64,000 bases of DNA from Aspidapion aeneum (lineage: Eukaryota; Arthropoda; Insecta; Coleoptera; Brentidae), in contig OY755044.1 in the NCBI GenBank assembly GCA_963576565.1, forward strand, positions 48,689,134-48,753,133, written 5' to 3'. The notes under the pieces are model-generated. The model had not been told where the DNA came from. It did not search any database and worked only from the letters and a program-made list of their open reading frames with translations. Of the stretch, positions 15,001 to 28,500 are shown one piece after another. Every line of letters begins with the position of its first letter. Position 1 is the first letter of the stretch. The position numbers and the translations under genes are program-made.

Positions 15001-18000
15001 ATCCAAAATGGCGGATTTTCTTACTTATCAACCGATTTGTCTCAAACTTGAAATATAACATTGCTTAAGGTCATATAAAACAAAGTCTTACTCAAACTTG
15101 AAAAAATCAAAATGGCCGATCCAAAATGGCGGATTTTCTTACTTATCAACCGATTTGTCTCAAACTTGAAATATAACATTGCTTAAGGTCATATAACACA
15201 AAGTCTTACTCAAACTTTAAAAAATCAAAATGGCCTATCCAAAATGGCGGATTTTCTTATTTACTAACCGATTTGTCTCAAACTTGAAATATAACATTGC
15301 TTGAGGTCATTTAACACAAAGTCTTACTCAAACTTACAAAAATCAAAATGGCCGATCCAAAATTGCGAATTTGCTTATTTACCAACCGATTTGTCTCAAA
15401 CTTGAAATATAACATTGCTTAAGATCATTTAAGACAAATGTTTACTCAAACTTAAAAAAATCAAAATGGCCGATCCAAAATGGCGGATTTTCTTATTTAC
15501 CAACCGATTTATCTCAAACTTGAAATATAACATTGCTTAAGGTCATATAACACAAATGTTTACCCAAACTTAAAAAAATCAAAATGGCCAATCCAAAATG
15601 ATGGATTTTCTTACTTACCAACAGATTTGTCTCAAACTTGAAACATAACATTGCTTAAGGTCATATAACACAAATGTTTACTAAACTTAAAAAATCGAAA
15701 TGGCCGATCCAAACTGGCGGATTTTCTTATTTACCAACCGATTTGTCTCAAACTTGAAATATAACATTGCTTAAGGTCATATAACACAAAGTCTTACTCA
15801 AACTTATAAAAATCAAAATGGCCGATCCAAAATGGCGGATTTTCTTATTTACCAACCGATTTGTCTCAAACTTGAAATATAACATTGCTTGAGGTCATTT
15901 AACACAAAGTCTTACTCAAACTTACAAAAATCAAAATGGCCGATCCAAAATGGCGGATTTTCTTATTTACCAACCGATTTGTCTCAAACTTGAAACATAA
16001 CATTGCTTAAGGTCATTAAACACAAATTCTTACTCAAACTTAAAAAAATCAAAATATCCGATCCAAAATGGCGGATTTTCTTATTTACCAACCGATTTGT
16101 CTCAAACTTGAAATATAACATTGCTTAAGGTCATATAACACAAAGTCTTACTCAAACTTATAAAAATCAAAATGGCCGATCCAAAATGGCGGATTTTCTT
16201 ATTTACCAACCGATTTGTCTCAAACTTGAAATATAACATTGCTTGAGGTCATTTAACACAAAGTCTTACTCAAACTTACAAAAATCAAAATGGCCAATCC
16301 AAAATTGCGAATTTGCTTATTTACCAACCGATTTGTCTCAAACTTGAAACATAACATTGCTTAAGGTCATTAAACACAAATTCATACTCAAACTTAAAAA
16401 AATTAAAATATCCGATCCAAAATGGCGGATTTTCTTATTTACCAACCGATTTGTCTCAAACTTGAAATATAACATTGCTTAAGGTCATATAACACAAATG
16501 TTTACACAAACTTAAAAAAATCAAAATGGCCGATCCAAACTGGCGGATTTTCTTATTTACCAACCGATTTGTCTCAAACTTGAAATATAACATTGCTTAA
16601 CGTCATATAACACAAATGTTTACTCAAACTTAAAAAAATCAAAATATCCGATTCAAAATGGCGGATTTTCTTATTTACCAACCGATTTGTCTCGAACTTG
16701 AAATATAACATTGCTTAAGGTCATTTAACACAAATTCTTACTCAAACTTAAAAAAATCAAAATGGCCTATCCAAAATCGCGGATTTTCTTATTTAATAAC
16801 CGATTTGTCTCAAACTTGAAATATAACATTGCTTAAGGTCATATAACACAAATGTTTACTCAAATTTAAAAAAATCAAAATGGCGATTTTCTTATTTACC
16901 AACCGATTTGTCTCAAACTTGAAATATAACATTGCTTAAGGTCATTAAACACAAATTCTTACTCAAACTTAAAAAAATCAAATTGGCCGATCCAAAATGG
17001 CGGATTTTCTTATTTACTAACCGATTTGTCTCAAACTTGAAATATAACATTGCTTAAGGTCATATAACACAAATGTTTACTCAAATTTAAAAAAAATCAA
17101 AATGGCCGATACAAAATGGCGGATTTTCTTACTTAGCAACCGATTTGTCTCAAACTTGAAATATAACATTGCTTAAGGTCATATAACACAAATGTTTACA
17201 CAAACTTAAAAAAATCAAAATGGCCTGTCCAAAATCGCGGATTTTCTTATTTACTAACCGATTTGTCTCAAACTTGAAATATAACATTGCTTGAGGTCAT
17301 ATAACACAAAGTCTTAGTCAAACTTACAAAAATCAAAATGGCCGATCCAAAATGGCGAATTTGCTTATTTACCAACCGATTTGTCTCAAACTTAAAATAT
17401 AACTGCTTGAGGTCTTATAACACAAATGTTTACTCAAACTTAAAGAAATCAAAATATCCGATCCAAAATGGCGGATTTTCTTATTTACCAACCGATTTGT
17501 CTCAAACTTGAAATATAACATTGCTTAAGGTCACTTAACACAAATTCTTACTGAAACTTAAAAAAATCAAAAAGGCCTATCCAAAATCGCGGATTTTCTT
17601 ATTCACTAACCGATTTGTCTCAAACTTGAAATATAACTGCTTGAGGTCATATAACACAAATGTTTACTCAAACTTAAAGAAATCAAAATATCCGATCCAA
17701 AATCGCGGATTTTCTTATTTAATAACCGATTTGTCTCAAACTTGAAATATAACATTGCTTAAGGTCATATAACACAAATGTTTACTCAAATTTAAAAAAA
17801 TCAAAATGGCGGATTTTCTTATTTACCAACCGATTTGTCTCAAACTTGAAATATAACATTGCTTAAGGTCATATAAAACAAATGTTTACTCAAATTTAAA
17901 AAAATCAAAATGGACGATCCAAAATGGCGGATTTTCTTATTTATCAACCGATTTGTCTCAAACTTGAAATATAACAATGCTTAACGTCATATAACACAAA

Positions 18001-21000
18001 TGTTTACTCAAACTTAAAAAAATCAAAATGGCCGATCCAAAATGGCGGATTTTCTTACTTATCAACCGATTTGTCTCAAACTTGAAATATAACATTGCTT
18101 AAGGTCATATAAAACAAAGTCTTACTCAAACTTGAAAAAATCAAAATGGCCGATCCAAAATGGCGGATTTTCTTACTTATCAACCGATTTGTCTCAAACT
18201 TGAAATATAACATTGCTTAAGGTCATATAACACAAAGTCTTACTCAAACTTTAAAAAATCAAAATGGCCTATCCAAAATGGCGGATTTTCTTATTTACTA
18301 ACCGATTTGTCTCAAACTTGAAATATAACATTGCTTGAGGTCATTTAACACAAAGTCTTACTCAAACTTACAAAAATCAAAATGGCCGATCCAAAATTGC
18401 GAATTTGCTTATTTACCAACCGATTTGTCTCAAACTTGAAATATAACATTGCTTAAGATCATTTAAGACAAATGTTTACTCAAACTTAAAAAAATCAAAA
18501 TGGCCGATCCAAAATGGCGGATTTTCTTATTTACCAACCGATTTATCTCAAACTTGAAATATGACATTGCTTAAGGTCATATAACACAAATGTTTACCCA
18601 AACTTAAAAAAATCAAAATGGCCAATCCAAAATGATGGATTTTCTTACTTACCAACAGATTTGTCTCAAACTTGAAACATAACATTGCTTAAGGTCATAT
18701 AACACAAATGTTTACTAAACTTAAAAAATCGAAATGGCCGATCCAAACTGGCGGATTTTCTTATTTACCAACCGATTTGTCTCAAACTTGAAATATAACA
18801 TTGCTTAAGGTCATATAACACAAAGTCTTACTCAAACTTATAAAAATCAAAATGGCCGATCCAAAATGGCGGATTTTCTTATTTACCAACCGATTTGTCT
18901 CAAACTTGAAATATAACATTGCTTGAGGACATTTAACACAAAGTCTTACTCAAACTTACAAAAATCAAAATGGCCGATCCAAAATGGCGGATTTTCTTAT
19001 TTACCAACCGATTTGTCTCAAACTTGAAACATGACATTGCTTAAGGTCATTAAACACAAATTCTTACTCAAACTTAAAAAAATCAAAATATCCGATCCAA
19101 AATGGCGGATTTTCTTATTTACCAACCGATTTGTCTCAAACTTGAAATATAACATTGCTTAAGGTCATATAACACAAAGTCTTACTCAAACTTATAAAAA
19201 TCAAAATGGCCGATCCAAAATGGCGGATTTTCTTATTTACCAACCGATTTGTCTCAAACTTGAAATATAACATTGCTTGAGGTCATTTAACACAAAGTCT
19301 TACTCAAACTTACAAAAATCAAAATGGCCAATCCAAAATTGCGAATTTGCTTATTTACCAACCGATTTGTCTCAAACTTGAAACATAACATTGCTTAAGG
19401 TCATTAAACACAAATTCATACTCAAACTTAAAAAAATTAAAATATCCGATCCAAAATGGCGGATTTTCTTATTTACCAACCGATTTGTCTCAAACTTGAA
19501 ATATAACATTGCTTAAGGTCATATAACACAAATGTTTACACAAACTTAAAAAAATCAAAATGGCCGATCCAAACTGGCGGATTTTCTTATTTACCAACCG
19601 ATTTGTCTCAAACTTGAAATATAACATTGCTTAAGGTCATTTAACACAAATGTTTACTCAAACTTAAAAAAATTAAAATGGCCGATTCAAAATGGCGGTA
19701 TTTCTTATTTACCAACCGATTTGTCTCAAACTTGAAATATAACATTGCTTAAGGTCATATAATACAAATGTTAACTCAAACTTAAAAAAAATCAAAATGG
19801 CCGATCCAAAATGGCGGATTTTCTTATTTACTAACCGATTTGTCTCAAACTTGAAATATAACATTGCTTAAGGTCATATAACACAAATATTAACTCAAAC
19901 TTTAAAAAATGAAAATGGCCGACCCAAAATGACGGATTTTCTTATTTACCAACCGATTTGTCTCAAACTTGAAATATAACATTGCTTGAGGTCATATAAC
20001 ACAAAGTCTTAGTCAAACTTACAAAAATCAAAATGGCCGATCCAAAATGGCGAATTTGCTTATTTACCAACCGATTTGTCTCAAACTTAAAATATAACTG
20101 CTTGAGGTCATATAACACAAATGTTTACTCAAACTTAAAGAAATCAAAATATCCGATCCAAAATCGCGGATTTTCTTATTTAATAACCGATTTGTCTCAA
20201 ACTTGAAATATAACATTGCTTAAGGTAAAATGGCGGATTTTCTTATTTACCAACCGATTTCTCTCAAACTTGAAATATAACATTGCTTAAGGTCATATAA
20301 AACAAATGTTTACTCAAATTTAAAAAAAATCAAAATGGACGATCCAAAATGGCGGATTTTCTTATTTATCAACCGATTTGTCTCAAACTTGAAATATAAC
20401 AATGCTTAACGTCATATAACACAAATGTTTACTCAAACTTAAAAAAATCAAAATGGCCGATCCAAAATGGCGGATTTTCTTACTTATCAACCGATTTGTC
20501 TCAAACTTGAAATATAACATTGCTTAAGGTCATATAACACAAAGTCTTACTAAAACTTGAAAAAATCAAAAATGGCCGATCCAAAATGGCGGATTTTCTT
20601 ACTTATCAACCGATTTGTCTCAAACTTGAAATATAACATTGCTTAAGGTCATATAACACAAAGTCTTACTCAAACTTTAAAAAATCAAAATGGCCTATCC
20701 AAAATGGCGGATTTTCTTATTTACTAACCGATTTGTCTCAAACTTGAAATATAACATTGCTTGAGGTCATTTAACACAAAGTCTTACTCAAACTTACAAA
20801 AATCAAAATGGCCGATCCAAAATTGCGAATTTGCTTATTTACCAACCGATTTGTCTCAAACTTGAAATATAACATTGCTTAAGATCATTTAAGACAAATG
20901 TTTACTCAAACTTAAAAAAATCAAAATGGCCGATCCAAAATGGCGGATTTTCTTATTTACCAACCGATTTATCTCAAACTTGAAATATAACATTGCTTAA

Positions 21001-21513
21001 GGTCATATAACACAAATGTTTACCCAAACTTAAAAAAATCAAAATGGCCAATCCAAAATGATGGATTTTCTTACTTACCAACAGATTTGTCTCAAACTTG
21101 AAACATAACATTGCTTAAGGTCATATAACACAAATGTTTACTCAAACTTAAAAAATCGAAATGGCCGATCCAAACTGGCGGATTTTCTTATTTACCAACC
21201 GATTTGTCTCAAACTTGAAATATAACATTGCTTAAGGTCATATAACACAAAGTCTTACTCAAACTTACAAAAATCAAAATGGCCGATCCAAAATTGCGAA
21301 TTTGCTTATTTACCAACCGATTTGTCTCAAACTTGAAACATAACATTGCTTAAGGTCATTAAACACAAATTCATACTCAAACTTAAAAAAATCAAAATAT
21401 CCGATCCAAAATGGCGGATTTTCTTATTTACCAACCGATTTGTCTCAAACTTGAAATATAACATTGCTTAAGGTCATATAACACAAATGTTTACACAAAC
21501 TTAAAAAAAATCA
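1..21513 (+). repeat. 118-bp satellite array, forward block
   Basis: Head-to-tail copies of an AT-rich monomer of about 118 bp. Successive ACCGATTTGTCTC anchors fall at 231, 349 and 467, exactly 118 bp apart. Each full monomer carries two copies of AAAATGGCSGAT 14 bp apart, an A-rich run and the CTCAAACTTGAAATATAAC core. Shorter monomers (about 104 and 92 bp) are interspersed. Variants recur in order, giving higher-order periods: position 1 matches 3032, 14682 and 17716. There is no open reading frame. The block starts before the window and ends at the N gap. Centromeric or pericentromeric location is inference only. Confidence 0.98.
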
Positions 21514-21713
21514 NNNNNNNNNNNNNNNNNNNNNNNNNNNNNNNNNNNNNNNNNNNNNNNNNNNNNNNNNNNNNNNNNNNNNNNNNNNNNNNNNNNNNNN
21601 NNNNNNNNNNNNNNNNNNNNNNNNNNNNNNNNNNNNNNNNNNNNNNNNNNNNNNNNNNNNNNNNNNNNNNNNNNNNNNNNNNNNNNNNNNNNNNNNNNNN
21701 NNNNNNNNNNNNN
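21514..21713. other. Assembly gap of 200 N
   Basis: Exactly 200 unknown bases, a conventional placeholder size, so the true length is not known. The satellite is forward on the left side and reversed on the right side. Orientation across the join should not be trusted without spanning reads. Confidence 0.99.
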
Positions 21714-24700
21714 AGTTTGAGTAAACATTTGTGTTATATGACCTTAAGCAATGTTATATTTCAAGTTTGAGACAAATCGGTTAGTAAATAAGAAAATCCG
21801 TGATTTTGGATAGGACATTTTGATTTTTTTAGGTTAAGTAAGAATTTGTGTTAAATCACATTAAGCAATGTTATATTTCAAGTTTGAAACAAATCGGTTG
21901 GTAAATAAGCAAATTCGCAATTTTCGATCGGCCATTTTGATTTTTGTAACTTTGAGTAAGAATTTGTGTTAAATAACCTTAAGCAATGTTATATTTCAAG
22001 TTTGAGACAAATCGGTTGGATCGGCCATTTTGATTTTTGTAAGTTTGAGTAAGACTTTGTGTTAAATGACCTTCAGCAATGTTATATTTCAAGTTTGAGA
22101 CAAATCGGTTGGTAAATAAGAAAATCCGCCATTTTGGATTGGCCATTTTGATTTTTTTAAGTTTGAGTAAACATTTGTGTTATATGACCTTAAGCAATGT
22201 TATATTTCAAGTTTGAGACAAATCGGTTAGTAAATAAGAAAATCCGTGATTTTGGATAGGACATTTTGATTTTTTTAGGTTTAGTAAGAATTTGTGTTAA
22301 ATCACATTAAGCAATGTTATATTTCAAGTTTGAAACAAATCGGTTGGTAAATAAGCAAATTCGCAATTTTGGATCGGCTATTTTGATTTTTTAAGTTTGA
22401 TTTAACATTTGTGTTATATGACCTTAAGCAATGTTATATTTCAAGTTTGAGACAAATCGGTTGGTAAATAAGAAAATCCGCCATTTTGGATTGGCCATTT
22501 TGATTTTTTTAAGTTTGAGTAAACATTTGTGTTATATGACCTTAAGCAATGTTATATTACAAGTTTGAGACAAATCGGTTGGTAAATAAGAAAATCCGCC
22601 ATTTTCGATTGGCCATTTTGATTTTTTTAAGTTTGAGTAAACATTTGTGTTATATGACCTTAAGCAATGTTATATTTCAAGTTTGACACAAATCGGTTGG
22701 TAAATAAGAGAATCCGCTATTTTGGATCGGCCATTTTGATTTTTTGAAGTTGAGTAAACATTTGTGTTATATGACGTTAAGCAATGTTATATTTCAAGTT
22801 TGAGACAAATCGGTTGGTAAATAAGCAAATTCGCCATTTTGGATCGGTCATTTTGATTTTTGTAAGTTTGACTAAGACTTTGTGTTAGTAAATAAGAAAA
22901 TCCGCGATTTTGGATAGGCCATTTTGATTTTTTTAAGTTTGTTTAAGAATTTGTGTTAAATGACCTTAAGCAATGTTATATTTCAAGTTTGACACAAATC
23001 GGTTGGTAAATAAGAGAATCCGCTATTTTGGATCGGCCATTTGATTTTTTTAAGTTTGTGTAAACATTTGTGTTAAATGACCTCAAGCAATGTTATATTT
23101 CAAGTTTGAGACAAATCGGTTGGTAAATAAGAAAATCCGCCATTTTGGATCGGCCATTTGATTTTTTCAAGTTTGAGTAAGAATTTGTGTTAAATGACCT
23201 TAAGCAATGTTATATTTCAAGTTTGAGACAAATCGGTTAGTAAATAAGAAAATCCGCGATTTTTGATAGGACATTTTGATTTTTTTAGGTTTAAGTAAGA
23301 ATTTGTGTTAAATGACATTAAGCAATGTTATATTTCAGTTTGAGACAAATCGGTTGGTAAATAAGAATATCCGCCATTTTGGATCGGATATTTTGATTTT
23401 TTTAAGTTTGTGTAAACATTTGTGTTATATGACCTTAAGCAATGTTATATTTCAAGTTTGAGACAAATCAGTTGGTAATTAAGAAAATCCGTCATTTTGG
23501 ATTGGCCATTTTGATTTTTTTAAGTTTGAGTAAACATTTGTGTTATATGACCTTAAGCAATGTTATATTTCATGTTTGAGACAAATCAGTTGGTAAATAA
23601 GAAAAGCCGCCATTTTGGATTGGCCATTTTGATTTTTTTAAGTTTGAGTAAACATTTGTGTTTATGACCTTAAGCAATGTTATATTTCAAGTTTGAGACA
23701 AATCGGTTGGTAAATAAGAAAATCCGCCATTTTGGATCGGATATTTTGATTTTTTAAGTTTGAGTAAACATTTGTGTTATATGACCTCAAGCAATGTTAT
23801 ATTTTAAGTTTGAGACAAATCGGTTGGATCGGCCATTTTGATTTTTGTAAGTTTGAGTAAGAATTTGTGTTAAATAACCTTAAGCAATGTTATATTTCAA
23901 GTTTGAGACAAATCGGTTGGATCGGCCATTTAGATTTTTGTAAGTTTGAGTAAGACTTTGTGTTAAATGACCTTAAGCAATGTTATATTTCAAGTTTGAG
24001 ACAAATCGGTTGGTAAATAAGAAAATCCACCATTTTGGATCGGCCATTTCGATTTTTGTAAGTTTGAGTAAGACTTTGTGTTATATGACCTTAAGCAATG
24101 TTATATTTCAAGTTTGAGACAAATCGGTTAGTAAATAAGAAAATCCGCCATTTTGGATCGGATATTTTGATTTTTTTAAGTTTGAGTAAACATTTGTGCT
24201 ATATGACCTCAAGCAATGTTATATTTTAAGTTTGAGACAAATCGGTTGGATCGGCCATTTTGATTTTTGTAAGTTTGAGTAAGAATTTGTGTTAAATAAC
24301 CTTAAGCAATGTTATATTTCAAGTTTGAGACAAATCGGTTGGATCGGCCATTTAGATTTTTGTAAGTTTGAGTAAGACTTTGTGTTAAATGACCTTAAGC
24401 AATGTTATATTTCAAGTTTGAGACAAATCGGTTGGTAAATAAGAAAATCCACCATTTTCGATCGGCCATTTCGATTTTTGTAAGTTTGAGTAAGACTTTG
24501 TGTTATATGACCTTAAGCAATGTTATATTTCAAGTTTGAGACAAATCGGTTGGTAAATAAGCAAATTTGCCATTTTGGATTGGCCATTTTGATTTTTTTA
24601 AGTTTGAGTAAACATTTGTGTTATATGACCTTAGCAATGTTATATTTCAAGTTCGAGACAAATCGGTTAGTAAATAAGAAAATCCGCGATTTTGGATAGG

Positions 24701-25500
24701 ACATTTTAATTTTTTTAGGTTTAAGTAAGAATTTGTGTTAGTAAATATGAAAATCCGCGATTTTGGATAGGCCATTTTGATTTTTTTAAGTTTGTTTAAG
24801 AATTTGTGCTAAATGACCTTAAGCAATGTTATATTTCAAGTTTGACACAAATCGGTTGGTAATAAGAGAATCCGCTATTTTGGATCGGCCATTTTGATTT
24901 TTTGAAGTTTGAGTAATCATTTGTGTTATATAACGTTAAGCAATGTTATATTTCAAGTTTGAGACAAATCGGTTGGTAAATAAGCAAATTCGCCATTTTG
25001 GATCGGCCATTTTGATTTTTGTAAGTTTGACTAAGACTTTGTGTTAGTAAATAAGAAAATCCGCGATTTTGGATAGGCCATTTTGATTTTTTTAAGTTTG
25101 TTTAAGAATTTGTGTTAAATGACCTTAAGCAATGTTATATTTCAAGTTTGAGACAAATCGGTTAGTAAATAAGAAAATCCGCCATTTTGGATCGGCCATT
25201 TTGATTTTTTTAAGTTTGAGTAAGAATTTGTGTTAAATGACCTTAAGCAATGTTATATTTCAAGTTTGAGACAAATCGGTTGGTAAATAAGAGAATCCGC
25301 TATTTTGGATCGGCCATTTTGATTTTTTGAAGTTTGAGTAAACATTTGTGTTTAATGACCTTAAGCAATGTTATATTTCATGTTTGAGACAAATCGGTTG
25401 GTAAATAGAAAATCCGCCATTTTGATTTTTTTAAATTTGAGTAAACATTTGTGTTATATGACCTTAAGCAATGTTATATTTCAAGATTGAGACAAATCGG
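21714..25500 (-). repeat. 118-bp satellite array, inverted block
   Basis: The same monomer as the flanking blocks, read as its reverse complement (TTTGAGACAAATCGG in place of CCGATTTGTCTCAAA). Many monomers are truncated forms. Read on the minus strand, 21714-25265 lines up almost base for base with 25501-29065, including rare variants such as ATGATTACT at 25852 and its complement near 24913. The block ends abruptly at 25500, where orientation flips with no gap. Confidence 0.97.
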
Positions 25501-28500
25501 TCTCAAACTTGAAATATAACATTGCTTAAGGTCATTTAACACAAATTCTTACTCAAACTTAAAAAAATCAAAATGGCCGATCCAAAATGGCGGATTTTCT
25601 TATTTACTAACCGATTTGTCTCAAACTTGAAATATAACATTGCTTAAGGTCATTTAACACAAATTCTTAAACAAACTTAAAAAAATCAAAATGGCCTATC
25701 CAAAATCGCGGATTTTCTTATTTACTAACACAAAGTCTTAGTCAAACTTACAAAAATCAAAATGGCCGATCCAAAATGGCGAATTTGCTTATTTACCAAC
25801 CGATTTGTCTCAAACTTGAAATATAACATTGCTTAACGTTATATAACACAAATGATTACTCAAACTTCAAAAAATCAAAATGGCCGATCCAAAATAGCGG
25901 ATTCTCTTATTTACCAACCGATTTGTGTCAAACTTGAAATATAACATTGCTTAAGGTCATTTAGCACAAATTCTTAAACAAACTTAAAAAAATCAAAATG
26001 GCCTATCCAAAATCGCGGATTTTCATATTTACTAACACAAATTCTTACTTAAACCTAAAAAAATTAAAATGTCCTATCCAAAATCGCGGATTTTCTTATT
26101 TACTAACCGATTTGTCTCGAACTTGAAATATAACATTGCTTAAGGTCATATAACACAAATGTTTACTCAAACTTAAAAAAATCAAAATGGCCAATCCAAA
26201 ATGGCAAATTTGCTTATTTACCAACCGATTTGTCTCAAACTTGAAATATAACATTGCTTAAGGTCATATAACACAAAGTCTTACTCAAACTTACAAAAAT
26301 CGAAATGGCCGATCGAAAATGGTGGATTTTCTTATTTACCAACCGATTTGTCTCAAACTTGAAATATAACATTGCTTAAGGTCATTTAACACAAAGTCTT
26401 ACTCAAACTTACAAAAATCTAAATGGCCGATCCAACCGATTTGTCTCAAACTTGAAATATAACATTGCTTAAGGTTATTTAACACAAATTCTTACTCAAA
26501 CTTACAAAAATCAAAATGGCCGATCCAACCGATTTGTCTCAAACTTAAAATATAACATTGCTTGAGGTCATATAGCACAAATGTTTACTCAAACTTAAAA
26601 AAATCAAAATATCCGATCCAAAATGGCGGATTTTCTTATTTACTAACCGATTTGTCTCAAACTTGAAATATAACATTGCTTAAGGTCATATAACACAAAG
26701 TCTTACTCAAACTTACAAAAATCGAAATGGCCGATCCAAAATGGTGGATTTTCTTATTTACCAACCGATTTGTCTCAAACTTGAAATATAACATTGCTTA
26801 AGGTCATTTAACACAAAGTCTTACTCAAACTTACAAAAATCTAAATGGCCGATCCAACCGATTTGTCTCAAACTTGAAATATAACATTGCTTAAGGTTAT
26901 TTAACACAAATTCTTACTCAAACTTACAAAAATCAAAATGGCCGATCCAACCGATTTGTCTCAAACTTAAAATATAACATTGCTTGAGGTCATATAACAC
27001 AAATGTTTACTCAAACTTAAAAAATCAAAATATCCGATCCAAAATGGCGGATTTTCTTATTTACCAACCGATTTGTCTCAAACTTGAAATATAACATTGC
27101 TTAAGGTCATAAACACAAATGTTTACTCAAACTTAAAAAAATCAAAATGGCCAATCCAAAATGGCGGCTTTTCTTATTTACCAACTGATTTGTCTCAAAC
27201 ATGAAATATAACATTGCTTAAGGTCATATAACACAAATGTTTACTCAAACTTAAAAAAATCAAAATGGCCAATCCAAAATGACGGATTTTCTTAATTACC
27301 AACTGATTTGTCTCAAACTTGAAATATAACATTGCTTAAGGTCATATAACACAAATGTTTACACAAACTTAAAAAAATCAAAATATCCGATCCAAAATGG
27401 CGGATATTCTTATTTACCAACCGATTTGTCTCAAACTGAAATATAACATTGCTTAATGTCATTTAACACAAATTCTTACTTAAACCTAAAAAAATCAAAA
27501 TGTCCTATCAAAAATCGCGGATTTTCTTATTTACTAACCGATTTGTCTCAAACTTGAAATATAACATTGCTTAAGGTCATTTAACACAAATTCTTACTCA
27601 AACTTGAAAAAATCAAAATGGCCGATCCAAAATGGCGGATTTTCTTATTTACCAACCGATTTGTCTCAAACTTGAAATATAACATTGCTTGAGGTCATTT
27701 AACACAAATGTTTACACAAACTTAAAAAAATCAAAATGGCCGATCCAAAATAGCGGATTCTCTTATTTACCAACCGATTTGTGTCAAACTTGAAATATAA
27801 CATTGCTTAAGGTCATTTAACACAAATTCTTAAACAAACTTAAAAAAATCAAAATGGCCTATCCAAAATCGCGGATTTTCTTATTTACTAACACAAAGTC
27901 TTAGTCAAACTTACAAAAATCAAAATGACCGATCCAAAATGGCGAATTTGCTTATTTACCAACCGATTTGTCTCAAACTTGAAATATAACATTGCTTAAC
28001 GTCATATAACACAAATGTTTACTCAAACTTCAAAAAATCAAAATGGCCGATCCAAAATAGCGGATTCTCTTATTTACCAACCGATTTGTGTCAAACTTGA
28101 AATATAACATTGCTTAAGGTCATATAACACAAATGTTTACTCAAACTTAAAAAAATCAAAATGGCCAATCGAAAATGGCGGATTTTCTTATTTACCAACC
28201 GATTTGTCTCAAACTTGTAATATAACATTGCTTAAGGTCATATAACACAAATGTTTACTCAAACTTAAAAAAATCAAAATGGCCAATCCAAAATGGCGGA
28301 TTTTCTTATTTACCAACCGATTTGTCTCAAACTTGAAATATAACATTGCTTAAGGTCATATAACACAAATGTTAAATCAAACTTAAAAAAATCAAAATAG
28401 CCGATCCAAAATTGCGAATTTGCTTATTTACCAACCGATTTGTTTCAAACTTGAAATATAACATTGCTTAATGTGATTTAACACAAATTCTTACTAAACC

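Noticed and set aside
21501..21728. Reverse-strand open frame across the N gap
   Set aside because: It is open only because the Ns contain no stop; the flanks are satellite.
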